Shown one piece after another: positions 43,741 to 53,385 of a stretch of DNA of 64,000 nucleotides. The position numbers were made by a program, and so were the translations under genes. The stretch spans positions 372,001 through 436,000 of the forward strand of contig NZ_BMMB01000002.1 in the NCBI RefSeq assembly GCF_014645615.1, in the 5' to 3' direction. Each line of letters opens with the position of its first letter. Within the stretch, counting starts at the first letter, position 1. The DNA is from Paenibacillus hunanensis (GTDB taxonomy: Bacteria > Bacillota > Bacilli > Paenibacillales > Paenibacillaceae). The notes under the pieces were generated by a model. It ran no database searches. It saw only the letters and a program-made list of their open reading frames with translations, and was not told the DNA's origin.

Positions 43741-44709
43741 TTATTTAATCGCAGTCAACACATCCAGCAGCATCTGCTTGAACAATGGACGATCGATATT
43801 TTCACATACGCGTACATTCGGCTGTTGACCGAGGCGTCCGTTAATGTCGACGACGCTATACCCGCGCGTCCATTCGCCCTTCGTCTCCACATCGACGAAG
43901 TACTCATGCGATTCGGTCATAACGGCTTCATTGGCAGCCACTGCCATCAATAGCGTATCCGGGTGCGTGGTACCATTCAGTCGATGAACCTGCTTGTTAA
44001 ACTGCATCACTACACGATTCACATCGATGAAAAATTGACCGCCTGATGTACCCAGCGCGGCAATTTCCGCATGATCGTTATCATCCATCAGCGAGTGACG
44101 GGTACACATCTCCCAGCCCACCATCGTCGTTGGAATACCGGAGCGCAGCACGATATGCGCCGCCTCAGGATCAACGTAGAAGTTGTACTCTGCGGCTGGT
44201 GTGATATTGCCGAGCGCATTGTTCGTACCGCCCATCACGTATAGATGTGGGATTTTCGGTACGATGGTCGGGTCCTTTTGAATCGCCATCGCGATATTCG
44301 TCAGCGGTGCAATCGCCAGCAGATGAATCTCACCCGGATACCGATGCACTGTTTCGATTAGAAAATCGACCGCGTGTCCATCTGCTGGGCGCTGGATCGC
44401 CTTTGGAAAGTTGGAGCCCCCCATCCCATCGCTACCATGCACATCCTCTACTGTACGATGATGCTCAGCATTCCAGGTGGTCATGAGTGGACGCTCACAG
44501 CCTTTGTAGACAGGAATCTGTCCGTTCTCGCCGCCCTTGCCAGCGACCTGAATCGTATATAGCGCATTCTCCACTTCCTGATCGAATTGTACATTACCGC
44601 CGGTCATCATAATGCCCTGTACGTCAAAATGATGCAGTGCAGTTAAGATGGCGATCGTATCATCACCAGCAGTATCGGTATCAATAATAGCTTTACGTAG
44701 GGTAGTCAT
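43741..44709 (-). CDS. Nucleoside hydrolase (inosine-uridine preferring type)
   Basis: The 322-residue protein has the calcium-binding motif DTDTAGDD at 10-17, LAIAPLTNIAMAI and the PHLYVMGG strand. A conserved NFYVDPEAAHIVLRSG block follows, then an Asp near TLLMAVAANEAV. It should split ribonucleosides into base and ribose for purine or pyrimidine salvage. AGGAGAGAACGAG precedes the ATG. It has no close partner gene on the same message. Confidence 0.88.
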   Translation of the reverse strand: MTTLRKAIIDTDTAGDDTIAILTALHHFDVQGIMMTGGNVQFDQEVENALYTIQVAGKGGENGQIPVYKGCERPLMTTWNAEHHRTVEDVHGSDGMGGSNFPKAIQRPADGHAVDFLIETVHRYPGEIHLLAIAPLTNIAMAIQKDPTIVPKIPHLYVMGGTNNALGNITPAAEYNFYVDPEAAHIVLRSGIPTTMVGWEMCTRHSLMDDNDHAEIAALGTSGGQFFIDVNRVVMQFNKQVHRLNGTTHPDTLLMAVAANEAVMTESHEYFVDVETKGEWTRGYSVVDINGRLGQQPNVRVCENIDRPLFKQMLLDVLTAIK

Positions 44710-44886
44710 ATCTCGTTCTCTCCTGTTCTAATATCTATTCTAGTATGGATACATTGCTGTATACGTAGGATTGAGATGGGCAAAGGCTGGTAACCATGTT
44801 CAACGTTCATTATGAACAACCATATCCTGATCTACAAAATCTGCTCTGCATCTCTGCCACTTATGGATCGTATAGTCAGAATCGTA

Positions 44887-45690
44887 TCAACCTCGCAGTG
44901 CTCGTCCAGTTCGAAGTGCATGCGCCCAGTCGTGTCTTTCATTCTCAGATGCTTGCTGTGCTGCATGTTCCCAATTGTACACCAGCGAGCGATGAGTGAC
45001 ATGCCAGTGTCCATTTGTATAGTCCAGTACAACATAACGAGCATGTGGAGCACGTGATTCCATTACATGATCGTAAGGAAGATCGTCATGGTAGGCGGGC
45101 AAGCCGACGCTGCCGGGATTGATCACAATACGTCCATCTGGAAGGTATTTCAGATTCGGTACATGCGTATGCGCGCATAGAATGATCGGCTGTTCGATTC
45201 CATGTAGTAGTTGATTCAACTCTTCATCCGAACGCCACTGTGCACCGCTCGGTTCAATCTTTTCCAGTAATGGTACATCGTCCACAGTGGGCTGGGCGTG
45301 GAACATATACAAGTCTTCGGTCATCCGTATGAGCGGCAATGCCAACAGCCACTGGATCTGTTCCACGCTGAGCTGCTCAAGCATGTAATCGAAGGTAGCG
45401 TTAGGCGGATTCATGGGCTCCGTACGTTTGTGCAAGTGATCGGATTGTCCCTCAACATCTGTGATTCCATTTTCCAGCTCCCGATCCTGATTACCCCGAA
45501 CCGAAGGGATGCCTCTGGCGATCAGTCGTTCCGCTGTTTCTCTCGGTTGCAAAGGGCCATATACGCTGTCGCCCAGATTGTAAATATCCGTAATACCCTG
45601 TTGATCGATATCATGCAATACAGCATCGAGTGCAGCGATATTACCATGAATATCCGCGATGATGGCGATTTTTTGCCCTTCTTTTGCCAT
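44887..45690 (-). CDS. Calcineurin-like metallophosphoesterase (YfcE/MJ0936-type)
   Basis: The 267-residue protein has the metal motifs IADIHGN (11-17), LGDSVYGP, RGNQDRE, the His of MFHAQP, and CAHTHVPNL. The GDSVYGPLQPRETAERL insertion is typical of Gram-positive family members that act on phosphodiesters or phosphoproteins. The substrate is unknown. GGAGGAG precedes the ATG. Confidence 0.85.
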   Translation of the reverse strand: MAKEGQKIAIIADIHGNIAALDAVLHDIDQQGITDIYNLGDSVYGPLQPRETAERLIARGIPSVRGNQDRELENGITDVEGQSDHLHKRTEPMNPPNATFDYMLEQLSVEQIQWLLALPLIRMTEDLYMFHAQPTVDDVPLLEKIEPSGAQWRSDEELNQLLHGIEQPIILCAHTHVPNLKYLPDGRIVINPGSVGLPAYHDDLPYDHVMESRAPHARYVVLDYTNGHWHVTHRSLVYNWEHAAQQASENERHDWAHALRTGRALRG

Positions 45691-45834
45691 GAGATACTCC
45701 TCCGTTCTATGGGTGAATCCCTAACGTGAAACGAAATAAAAAACGGGGTTAGCAAAGTACACCAGCCATATGACGCTATACTTCTACTCTTGTAACCTGC
45801 ATGTACCTCTTCCTATTTGAACAGTGACTTACGA

Positions 45835-46833
45835 TTATTGTAGCCAGTCCGAATAGAAATTCCGGTAGCCTTCCTTCATGATCCGACTGGCAAAGGTAGC
45901 AAAGGCATAATCGCGATTATCCTGCGAATACCGTCGCGGAGAAGAAGCCGCCATATTCACCAGTTCAAACCAGTTCTGCTCATTCCCAGCAAACGAATGC
46001 GTCGAGCTAATATGGTCATAGCACGGATGCTCAGGCTTGACGACGATCTTGCCCATCGCGAGCGCCTCGGTCAGCGGCATTGCAAACGTATCAAATTTGG
46101 AACAGCTCCAGTACACCTTTGCACTGTTCATAAGCTGGAAAATCTCATCCTGAGACAGGGCAAACTGTAGCTTAATATTGGACGGAATATCGTATTTCTT
46201 CATACTCTCACGGTAACGCTCGCCGCCAAATACCATATAGACTTCCTTATCCGGGTTACGGCGCGCATATTCCAGCACCAGATCCGGGCGACGATTCTCC
46301 TCATCCCGACCAATCCACAAAATCCGGTTATCCACGACCAGATCGGGATTATAATGCCGCTCTGCCAACTCCTCACTGAAGCCGATCGGAATCACATCCA
46401 CATCGGTAATGCCAAATTGTGCCGCCATCTGCCGTTTTAGAAATGGAGTCTGTACGACCGCTTTGTTGACGATCGTATAAAAGGGCTTCATCATCTCGTA
46501 GCCTGTGAGTGCAGGATCAGGGAAGCTATGCGGAAATAGTACACTTTTCGGCAAAAACATATTTAAAAAGGTAAAGCCTGATACCGTGTACAGCACATGC
46601 TCAATGCCATGCTGATGAATCTGATCCAGCACAATATCATAATTGACCAGATCGCCCTTCTCATGCTCATAGCCAGGCAACCAGTCATATCCACTGACAT
46701 GCCGCTCCGGGGAAATAAACACAACCTCCACCCCAAGCTCCGCACTCAGCGCCTTGAGTCGCTCCGCAAACACTCGCGGCCCCTGATTCTCGGCAAACTG
46801 GATTTTACGCATTACAAGTCCGATTTTTGTCAC
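45835..46833 (-). CDS. GT-B glycosyltransferase (family 4/1-like)
   Basis: The 332-residue protein has an N-terminal acceptor domain (KIGLVMRKIQFAENQGPRVFAERLKALSAEL). The C-terminal nucleotide-sugar domain has RILWIGRDEENRRPDLVLEYARRNPDKEVYMVFGG, ALSQDEIFQLMNSAKVYWSCSKFDTFAMPLTEALAMG and a late Glu (MPLTEALAMGKIVVKPEH). The start is GTG with GGAGG 12 nt upstream. It probably adds a sugar to a cell-envelope or secondary-metabolite acceptor, but no cluster context supports a specific one. Confidence 0.75.
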   Translation of the reverse strand: MTKIGLVMRKIQFAENQGPRVFAERLKALSAELGVEVVFISPERHVSGYDWLPGYEHEKGDLVNYDIVLDQIHQHGIEHVLYTVSGFTFLNMFLPKSVLFPHSFPDPALTGYEMMKPFYTIVNKAVVQTPFLKRQMAAQFGITDVDVIPIGFSEELAERHYNPDLVVDNRILWIGRDEENRRPDLVLEYARRNPDKEVYMVFGGERYRESMKKYDIPSNIKLQFALSQDEIFQLMNSAKVYWSCSKFDTFAMPLTEALAMGKIVVKPEHPCYDHISSTHSFAGNEQNWFELVNMAASSPRRYSQDNRDYAFATFASRIMKEGYRNFYSDWLQ

Positions 46834-46928
46834 GATGTATTTCTTCCTCCCGTCTTGCTGCCATATTCATTACAACTATAGCGATTTTGCTTTCATATGC
46901 CAACTGTGAGAGGATAGCGTGACAGCTG

Positions 46929-46971
46929 AAAAGCCCTGTTGGATACGATGAATAGTATCTGACAGAGCTTT
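46929..46971 (-). terminator. Hairpin terminator downstream of the GNAT gene
   Basis: The stem AAAGC(C/T)CTGT..ATAC / GTAT..ACAG(A/G)GCTTT has an 8-nt loop and a short T-run on the minus strand. It lies 160 bp past the GNAT gene and just before the glycosyltransferase start. Confidence 0.5.
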
Positions 46972-47129
46972 GTCATAACGACGTATTAGATTGTTATATC
47001 ATGAACAATTGGCATAGTGATGAGCAAGTGCCATGCGCATAATTTGGTTATGATGGATAAGCATGTACAGGTACGTGATATACATGTATACCTACACCGC
47101 ACCATTCTCCATTTCCTCTATACATTACA

Positions 47130-47672
47130 TTAACGTGTAACTCCATCCGCATCATCGACAGGCGACTGAAGCAGCTTATAATACAAATTCGTCGAATGCA
47201 GAACTCCTGTATCGGACATCGCAAAATGCGGAATCTGTCCTGCCTGAATATAGCCAAGTGAGCGGTACAATGTATTGGAAGGGTCGCCATCTCGCGTATC
47301 GAGCACGAGCAATATACGATTAGCGTCCGCTGCATACTGCTCGGCCTTCTCCATCAGTAGACGAGCGATGCCGCGGCGACGGAATTGGGGATGCACCATG
47401 AGCTTAGCGATGTCAGCGCGATGCATGCCATTCGGTTTACTGCATAGATGAATTTGTACAGTGCCTGCGAGCTGTCCATCGACCTCGGCGCTCAGTACGA
47501 TCACGTCCGAACCTGGCACATTTCGCCAGTACTGCTCCGCTTCGGCTACCGACACAGGTGGTAGAAAGCCAATCGATGCGCCATCATGCACCACTTCAAT
47601 GAGCATCTCCGCAAAGGCAGACAATCGACTGTCCAGCTCCTCCAGTTGTTCGATACGAATCTCTTTTTCCAT
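47130..47672 (-). CDS. GNAT N-acetyltransferase
   Basis: The 180-residue protein has a clear GNAT core. QLAGTVQIHLCSKPNGMHRADIAKLMVHPQFRRRGIARLLMEKAEQYAAD carries the acetyl-CoA loop R-R-R-G-I-A, and LVLDTRDGDPSNTLYRSLGYIQAGQIPHFA forms the C-terminal half. The ATG at 47672, with GGGGGAAACC before it, is preferred to the longer frame. Relatives include antibiotic-type and ribosomal acetyltransferases. The substrate is unknown. Confidence 0.8.
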   Translation of the reverse strand: MEKEIRIEQLEELDSRLSAFAEMLIEVVHDGASIGFLPPVSVAEAEQYWRNVPGSDVIVLSAEVDGQLAGTVQIHLCSKPNGMHRADIAKLMVHPQFRRRGIARLLMEKAEQYAADANRILLVLDTRDGDPSNTLYRSLGYIQAGQIPHFAMSDTGVLHSTNLYYKLLQSPVDDADGVTR

Positions 47673-47835
47673 ATGGTTTCCCCCTATTATGCGATTACGC
47701 TTCAAAGTGATCTGGCTTCTGGTTCGTGTTTATCCTGATCTATTGTACGAATCCGAACCGTTCGACTCGGTTCATGCATAGATGACGATAAGCGACCGAA
47801 GCATTTGATCTAAAGTATAGGGGGATCTAGCGGCA

Positions 47836-47873
47836 GGAAAAAGGGTAAACGATTCAAGATCGTTTCCTCTTTT
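47836..47873 (-). terminator. Intrinsic terminator after the SgrR-like gene
   Basis: The stem GGAAACGAT / ATCGTTTACC with a 5-nt loop is followed by CTTTTTCC on the minus strand, about 50 bp after the stop. Confidence 0.65.
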
Positions 47874-47924
47874 AGCAGTATGTATCGCTAATCGCGTGCA
47901 GTCTCTGCTTCACAGCATCCCGTT

Positions 47925-49964
47925 TCAGCTTGGGTTTTCATCCTCGTTCGCCAGCCCATTCGATTTGTCAGGCTTCTCCGTAGCGACTACATATAATCGG
48001 CTAAAGTCGACCCAGCCTCGCTCATTCATATGAACTCCGCGTAAGAATGAAGGCACGACGACCCCTGCGGAGCGCTCCGCTAGAAATACAGCGCTATATG
48101 TCCCCTGCAATAGCGCATGAATACTGCCCAGCCATGTGCTAGCGGATAGCGCAGTGACTTCTTGCTCTGCCCGATCCAGCTGAACTTGCCTAATCCCCTC
48201 TACTGCTGGCAAGCTTCTCAGCAGTTGATGAGTTAACGGCTGTACCTCGGTCAACAGCTCCTGCGGCAGCATACGGCGGATCAAACTTCGATTAGAGTGC
48301 ATATATTCGAGCTGACGATGAAGTTCTCCACCTATTACAGCTTCGAATAATATAATATCGGCTTGTGCCAGTATAGCCTCGCTCATCATATCCGACCAGG
48401 ATACAATATGTACGGCTATACAAATACCGATGCGACGATAAGCTTCACGTAGCCAGTATGCTGCTTGCTCATGACGCTGAAAGGTGTAGAGCTGGAGCTC
48501 GTCGCCAGCATATGCAGATTGCTGGAGCTGCTGAATGGCACGCTGTGGATCATATTCCATGCATGGCGTGGAAGGATGCTCGCTGGACGGATGAGAAAAC
48601 GCCGAATGATGTGTATCCAACTCGGCTTCGTCGACTGTGGGCGTATCTGCTATACCTTGAGGTGACTCATTCAAAGTTATGTCTGGAGCTATCCAGCGCA
48701 TATTGTTAACTTTTAACGTCTCATTCATCAGTATCAATCCACGCGCTGGAGCGGTATATGTATTCCCCATCGCGGCAACTAGAGCCTCACGATCTACGCC
48801 GTAATAGAGCGCCTGTCGCAGCGCTTCATTCTTTGCCAATATGCCCTGTCTACGATTGAGTATGAGCATCGATACACCTGTCTGCACATTCTGACGTGGC
48901 AAATGATCAAAGGCAGTCGTATCCCATTCACCTGTTAATATTGTCAGCATCCCGTGTCCACTACCGAGCGCGACCGCAGCCTCCTGCTCCGGTACGATCA
49001 GAATTTCGATCCGATCGATTAACGCTCCTGTACCATAATAGCGATCAAAGCGCTCTAGTACACATCGCCCCACCGTTCGCTCTATTAAGCGATAAGCACC
49101 TGTACCGATCGGCAATGCGTGTTCTTTTTGACTATGCTGTCCGATATCCTGAGGTACAATCGAAGCCCCGCTATGCGAAAGCAGCAAGGGCAGCCAGTAA
49201 TTCGGCTCCCGTAGCGTGATCACAACGGTATATGGATGGCTGTCATGAATAGCGGTGACTTTGTCCAGTAGCCAGCTATGAGCGAATTGCCCTGTCTGTA
49301 ATCGTTGCAAGCTTGCCACAACATCCTCTGCGGTGAGCAGGCGATCATCGTGAAAACGTATATGCTTGTATAAGTAAAAGCTCCATTGTGTTCCGTTCGC
49401 ATTACATTCCCAGTCATGAGCAAGACCCGGCAGCAGTGTGCGATCCTCTGCACGGTATTCCACCAATCGACTATACAGCTGATCTACCAGCTGTGTATCA
49501 AAGGCAAACACCGCATCCGCCGGGTCGAGACAGACAACTGGACGATAAATGGGAAGCCGTAGCGTTTCAGACTGTTCTGCCTGCGGAGAATGCCCCGTAG
49601 TATAACCAAAATACTCACCCAACCAGCTCATAAACGTCGTTTCGACCTGCTCTGGCATATGGGGCTGACGAATCCACGCTAACGCCGCAGCGACATCTCC
49701 CCGTTGCACTCGCTCCTTCGCTTCATCCAGTGCCACCTGTGTCCACGATTGGCAAAAGGTTAGCACAGACGTATTCCCGCGTCCTCGCCCGGATACGAAT
49801 ACAATCCAGCCTACCTCAACCAGACGTGCTGTAATGAGACGGGCATTGCGTGTCGTACAGCATAAAGCAGCCGCTAGCTCCGCGATCGTTACATGAAAAG
49901 CTTGCTGTTCGCCTTGCTCATACCAATGGCTTCGTAAACGCACATATTCCTCCGCAAGTCGCAT
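47925..49964 (-). CDS. SgrR-like regulator: HTH domain fused to a type-5 solute-binding domain
   Basis: The 679-residue cytoplasmic protein has an SgrR-type HTH at about 1-115 (AELAAALCCTTRNARLITARLVEVGWIVFVSGRGRGNTSVLTF). A SBP_bac_5 domain covers about 140-560 (LYSRLVEYRAEDRTLLPGLAHDWECNANGTQWSFYLYKHIRFHDDRLLTAEDV). There is no signal peptide, so the binding domain senses an internal ligand. E. coli SgrR responds to glucose-phosphate stress, but Gram-positive homologues are often linked to transporters. AAAGGGGGAG precedes the ATG. It lies 21 bp after a phosphotransferase gene. Confidence 0.85.
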   Translation of the reverse strand: MRLAEEYVRLRSHWYEQGEQQAFHVTIAELAAALCCTTRNARLITARLVEVGWIVFVSGRGRGNTSVLTFCQSWTQVALDEAKERVQRGDVAAALAWIRQPHMPEQVETTFMSWLGEYFGYTTGHSPQAEQSETLRLPIYRPVVCLDPADAVFAFDTQLVDQLYSRLVEYRAEDRTLLPGLAHDWECNANGTQWSFYLYKHIRFHDDRLLTAEDVVASLQRLQTGQFAHSWLLDKVTAIHDSHPYTVVITLREPNYWLPLLLSHSGASIVPQDIGQHSQKEHALPIGTGAYRLIERTVGRCVLERFDRYYGTGALIDRIEILIVPEQEAAVALGSGHGMLTILTGEWDTTAFDHLPRQNVQTGVSMLILNRRQGILAKNEALRQALYYGVDREALVAAMGNTYTAPARGLILMNETLKVNNMRWIAPDITLNESPQGIADTPTVDEAELDTHHSAFSHPSSEHPSTPCMEYDPQRAIQQLQQSAYAGDELQLYTFQRHEQAAYWLREAYRRIGICIAVHIVSWSDMMSEAILAQADIILFEAVIGGELHRQLEYMHSNRSLIRRMLPQELLTEVQPLTHQLLRSLPAVEGIRQVQLDRAEQEVTALSASTWLGSIHALLQGTYSAVFLAERSAGVVVPSFLRGVHMNERGWVDFSRLYVVATEKPDKSNGLANEDENPS

Positions 49965-49985
49965 ATGGCTCCCCCTTTCACTGCT

Positions 49986-51179
49986 TTAGCGTGATTCTTC
50001 TGACCGAGCCGTCCACCATGCCGTCAGACATTGCTGCAAATGCTGCTTTGTCTCGTATTGCTGCGCTAGCAACAGTGCATGCGGCCAGATCGGCGGCTGT
50101 TGCTGGAGATCGCTTTGAATTAGTAACAGCATCCAGATCGAATAGATCATCGCATAGAGCAGATAATCGTATTCAAATGCCGCCAGATTCCTGTAATCAA
50201 CCAGCGCCGCGCGTTGATGCGGCGAATGTGCTGGCGCGGTTGTCACTTCGCTACCCGCATTCCAGTACCGCTTCACTAGCAGATGACGAAGCTTGTCCGT
50301 CATCTCCCTCGGAAATAGCGGATGCGACAGATCAATCAAATGATACAGATCCCAGAATAGTGACCCGGCATGACTGTGCTCCCAATCTAAAATAATCAGC
50401 TTCCCCTGCGGATTCAGTCCATAATTACCAGCATGCAGATCACCATGCAGCAAAACCGCTGGCTGTGCCGATATGCGCTTCATGACATGCTGAATATCGC
50501 TCTGCAATGCGGAAAGTAGCGGCTTCGCCAGCTCTGACCAGGGTAGCGCAGTCGAATCCGAATGCTGCGATAAAGCCAATGAAGCCTCTGCATCATCCAT
50601 TGAGGTAAGAAGCGTCTGCACGATCGTCTCTACCTGCTGCCAGCGTTCCAGCAGTGACGATGCCGCCTGAGATAGCGGCGGCTTTTGCCCTGTTTGTGGT
50701 AGTGACGCGAGATACTGTGGCTCTACTCGATGCCAGCCTGCCATCTGATCAACCATCTGCTCCAATACAGCTGGCGAATGCTGATGCTCCACCACTCCGA
50801 TATCCTCAACGATCATCCAGCATACGGTATGGATAAGCGGCTCTGTCGGCTCTAACCATCCCCCATTTGATAGCGATTGCTGTAATCGTTCTAGCTCATC
50901 GGCTGGTGCAGCATAGGCGATTAATGCCGGATAGACGGGAGCCGGAGCAAGCTGCATTAGCAGTGGCATCACCTGTAGGTACGCCCTAATCTCGCGAAAT
51001 CGCTCCTCTCCTGACGGCAGTGGTTTATAAATATAACTACGACCATCCTCCAGCCAGAAACGCTGTACCGATAGTCCATGCAATCCGGTATATAGAATTT
51101 CAACATGCTGTGCCAGCTGGCGATTCAGTTGACCGTCTGACTGCACGATCTGCGTCCAGTCCCTGTTTATCGATTTCAT
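49986..51179 (-). CDS. APH/choline-kinase-like phosphotransferase
   Basis: The 397-residue protein has the aminoglycoside-phosphotransferase fold. The N-terminal lobe has the strand SYIYKPLPSGEERFREIRAYLQVMPLLMQLAPAPVYPALIAY, and the catalytic loop is LLHGDLHAGNYGLNPQGKLIILDWEHSHAGSLFWDLYHLI (HGDLHxxN plus DxEH). It should phosphorylate a small hydroxyl compound with ATP. It is read first in a two-gene unit with the SgrR-like regulator (21-bp gap). AAAGGAGG precedes the ATG. Confidence 0.82.
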   Translation of the reverse strand: MKSINRDWTQIVQSDGQLNRQLAQHVEILYTGLHGLSVQRFWLEDGRSYIYKPLPSGEERFREIRAYLQVMPLLMQLAPAPVYPALIAYAAPADELERLQQSLSNGGWLEPTEPLIHTVCWMIVEDIGVVEHQHSPAVLEQMVDQMAGWHRVEPQYLASLPQTGQKPPLSQAASSLLERWQQVETIVQTLLTSMDDAEASLALSQHSDSTALPWSELAKPLLSALQSDIQHVMKRISAQPAVLLHGDLHAGNYGLNPQGKLIILDWEHSHAGSLFWDLYHLIDLSHPLFPREMTDKLRHLLVKRYWNAGSEVTTAPAHSPHQRAALVDYRNLAAFEYDYLLYAMIYSIWMLLLIQSDLQQQPPIWPHALLLAQQYETKQHLQQCLTAWWTARSEESR

Positions 51180-51536
51180 GTGCAGTCCTCCTTTGCCGAT
51201 GACGGGTAGACGCGCTTGTTGACTTCTTTATGTATCGACTCGTTAAATAGAAAAGTAGCCCTCGCTCCAAGCACATTCCAGCAAGAGATGTATCTATATA
51301 TGATGCAGCAACTGGCTCATAAACGCAAAAGCATGTGATCTATTGATTAATATGCGTAGGATCAAGGTAGAGCACAGACACCTGCTTTTTAGCATACGGG
51401 TTACGATACATGAAGCTGTGAGTGCAGCCTGATCTGAAATGGATCAAATACGGTAGTGCAGTATGTTTTAATTAGTATGCTTCAGTTCAACGAAAAGCTT
51501 CTATCGCGCGTATCCCAACCCAGCACACACAAATAA

Positions 51537-51577
51537 AGCCCGCAGAGCTAGATGTACATCATCTAACTCCACGGGCT
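51537..51577 (-). terminator. Intrinsic terminator after padC
   Basis: The stem AGCCCG..AG.TAGATG / CATCTA.CT..CGGGCT with a 5-nt loop is followed by TTTATT on the minus strand, 31 bp past the stop. Confidence 0.7.
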
Positions 51578-51608
51578 GATACGATCGACTACAGCATACT
51601 CGTTATGA

Positions 51609-52106
51609 TTAGTCTTTACGCAGTGGACGACCTGCACGAATATCGTCGGTCATGCCTGGATAAGGAGCAACCGAGATCACTTCTTCATTGTCTACGCCTG
51701 CATTTTCGATAAAGGTAATGTCGGCAAATTCAGGCACGACATATTTTGGATACGTTTCGTATTTAAGGCGCGATTCTTCCATCAGCGCGATATGATCATT
51801 TTGGAAGCATACGGTAATATCTGGACGCTCATGCACCCATTTTGGAAAGAAAATAATACCGTGCATGCGTTTTTCTTCGGGCATAAAGTTCAGGGATACG
51901 TCTGTGCCTGTTGGCTCTGTCCACGATACTTTATATACGCCCTTGGTCAGTTTTACCAGATCGACCTCCTGATCGCGAACCCAGCGGCCTGCAACCATAC
52001 CGGAGTGAATACGGTAATCGATGGTGTGGTCATTTTTAATATAAATCTCATACTCCCAGCCATTCTCATACGTATAGATCATATGACTGCCTACAAAGTT
52101 TTCCAT
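51609..52106 (-). CDS. padC: Phenolic acid decarboxylase
   Basis: The 165-residue protein is a clear phenolic acid decarboxylase. It begins [20 protein letters not shown] and has all four residues known from the B. subtilis enzyme at the same numbers: Tyr11, Tyr13, Arg41 and Glu64. It converts p-coumaric and ferulic acids to vinylphenols as a detoxification step, without cofactor. The ATG at 52106 gives the canonical length and no strong Shine-Dalgarno is seen before it. It is divergent from padR with a PadR-type operator between. Confidence 0.92.
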   Translation of the reverse strand: MENFVGSHMIYTYENGWEYEIYIKNDHTIDYRIHSGMVAGRWVRDQEVDLVKLTKGVYKVSWTEPTGTDVSLNFMPEEKRMHGIIFFPKWVHERPDITVCFQNDHIALMEESRLKYETYPKYVVPEFADITFIENAGVDNEEVISVAPYPGMTDDIRAGRPLRKD

Positions 52107-52226
52107 TGTTAAGCACCAGCTTTCCGTTATGATGATGGGTGTAGCAGTGAACATGACTTACATCAAGCATGCTCGGTGAACGATGTTGATCAACAGCGGA
52201 AAGTATGAGCATCTCGTTCACCAAAC

Positions 52227-52242
52227 ATGTAAATATCAACAT
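52227..52242. promoter_or_regulatory. PadR operator (ATGT-N8-ACAT)
   Basis: ATGT-AAATATCA-ACAT, extended to AACATGT / ACATGTT, lies between padC and padR. It matches the published ATGT-N8-ACAT layout of PadR sites. PadR normally represses padC until phenolic acids appear. Confidence 0.75.
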
Positions 52243-52313
52243 GTTTATTTTATCACGATCATATGCTATGGTCAAATGTACATATAAATTACTAATTGAA
52301 GGAGATATTACCT

Positions 52314-52919
52314 GTGCGAGTATTAAAATATGCCATTCTCGGTCTGTTATATCGTCAAGAATATAGCGGTTACGATATCACCAGTCAGTTTAAGCAGGAA
52401 ATCGGCCAATTTTGGAGTGCAAAGCATAGTCAGATCTATCCAGAGCTGCGCAAGCTGGTCGATGAAGGTCTGGTGGAATTTCGAACACAGATTCAAGGGG
52501 AAAAGCTGGAAAAGAAAATGTACACGATCACCGAGCAAGGTCGGCAGGAGCTACTGGCATGGGCTGCCCAGCCTGAATCCTTACCGGAAACGGAAAAAGA
52601 TGAGTTTATGCTAAAAATGTACTTTATCCATACCCTTTCGCCGGAGCAAGCGCGGGCACTGTTCGAGGATCAATTGCAACAGCGGCGGGCGAAGCTGGCT
52701 TATTTGCAGCAGCGGTACGAGAGCCTTATGCCTGTATTTGCGAAGGAGGAGAATGGAGAGAAGCATACGCAAGCTACCCATGGACAGACAGCTAGCGATA
52801 CTGCACCGCTTGCATTTCACAATCCGAATCTGGGGCATTATCTTGTGCTGACCAAGGCGATGGCACGTGAGCAAAGCTATGTCGATTGGCTGGAACGCCA
52901 TATGAAGCTGTTCGTATAA
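52314..52919 (+). CDS. padR: PadR-family repressor of phenolic acid response
   Basis: The 201-residue protein has an N-terminal winged helix (about 1-85: RVLKYAILGLLYRQEYSGYDITSQFKQEIGQFWSAKHSQIYPELRKLVDEGLVEF) and a helical C-terminal dimerisation part (Vir_act_alpha_C type). The GTG at 52314 is chosen because AAGGAGAT sits 6 nt before it. The insertion at about 148-170 (KEENGEKHTQATHGQTASDTA) is longer than usual. Divergence from padC plus the shared operator fix its role as the padC repressor. Confidence 0.88.
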   Translation: MRVLKYAILGLLYRQEYSGYDITSQFKQEIGQFWSAKHSQIYPELRKLVDEGLVEFRTQIQGEKLEKKMYTITEQGRQELLAWAAQPESLPETEKDEFMLKMYFIHTLSPEQARALFEDQLQQRRAKLAYLQQRYESLMPVFAKEENGEKHTQATHGQTASDTAPLAFHNPNLGHYLVLTKAMAREQSYVDWLERHMKLFV

Positions 52920-53034
52920 GCCGATACAGCTATTCAGCTTGTCCTGTGAACAAGTGCCTCAGCTATGGATCGAAGATCGAATGAAACGGATTGGGGCATC
53001 AGCACCATATCGCATATTGAAGGAGTGTAGGAGA

Positions 53035-53283
53035 ATGCGTAAGCATATTATTCGTACGATTATGATTAGTGAATCCAATGCAGCCATATTTCATGGAAAG
53101 CTCACCGAAGTTATTAATGATGCGCAAAGCTATGATCTGGAGGTGGATGTACAGTACAGCACCGCCATGCTCCCCCCTCCCCAGTCTATGAATCCGAACC
53201 ATACTCATTCATTGAGAAACCAGGTCGCGTTATCCGATTCGATTATGCATACTGCGCTCGTTCTAGTTTATGACTATGTATAA
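53035..53283 (+). CDS. Small Cse60-like protein
   Basis: The 82-residue protein has the pattern (V/I)MISESNAAIFHGKLTEVINDAQSYDLEVDVQYSTAM...HTALVLVYDY. It follows the short alpha/beta plan of Cse60/DUF2758 proteins, with one strand, a helix, a DVQYS strand and a final HTALVLVY strand. Cse60 is a sporulation sigma-E product in Bacillus with unknown activity. The family link is tentative. AAGGAG lies 9 nt before the ATG. Confidence 0.5.
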   Translation: MRKHIIRTIMISESNAAIFHGKLTEVINDAQSYDLEVDVQYSTAMLPPPQSMNPNHTHSLRNQVALSDSIMHTALVLVYDYV

Positions 53284-53324
53284 TGATGTTTTAATTTGAT
53301 CTATTGTCCTCTGGCATATAAAAA

Positions 53325-53353
53325 AGACTGTTGATCACTCGTATCAACAGTCT
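53325..53353 (-). terminator. Terminator after the hydrolase remnant
   Basis: The stem AGACTGTTGAT / ATCAACAGTCT with a 7-nt loop is followed by TTTTTT on the minus strand. It once served the decayed alpha/beta hydrolase gene. Confidence 0.75.
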
Positions 53354-53385
53354 GAATCGTTATGCATATCATATTAGGGTAGCGG

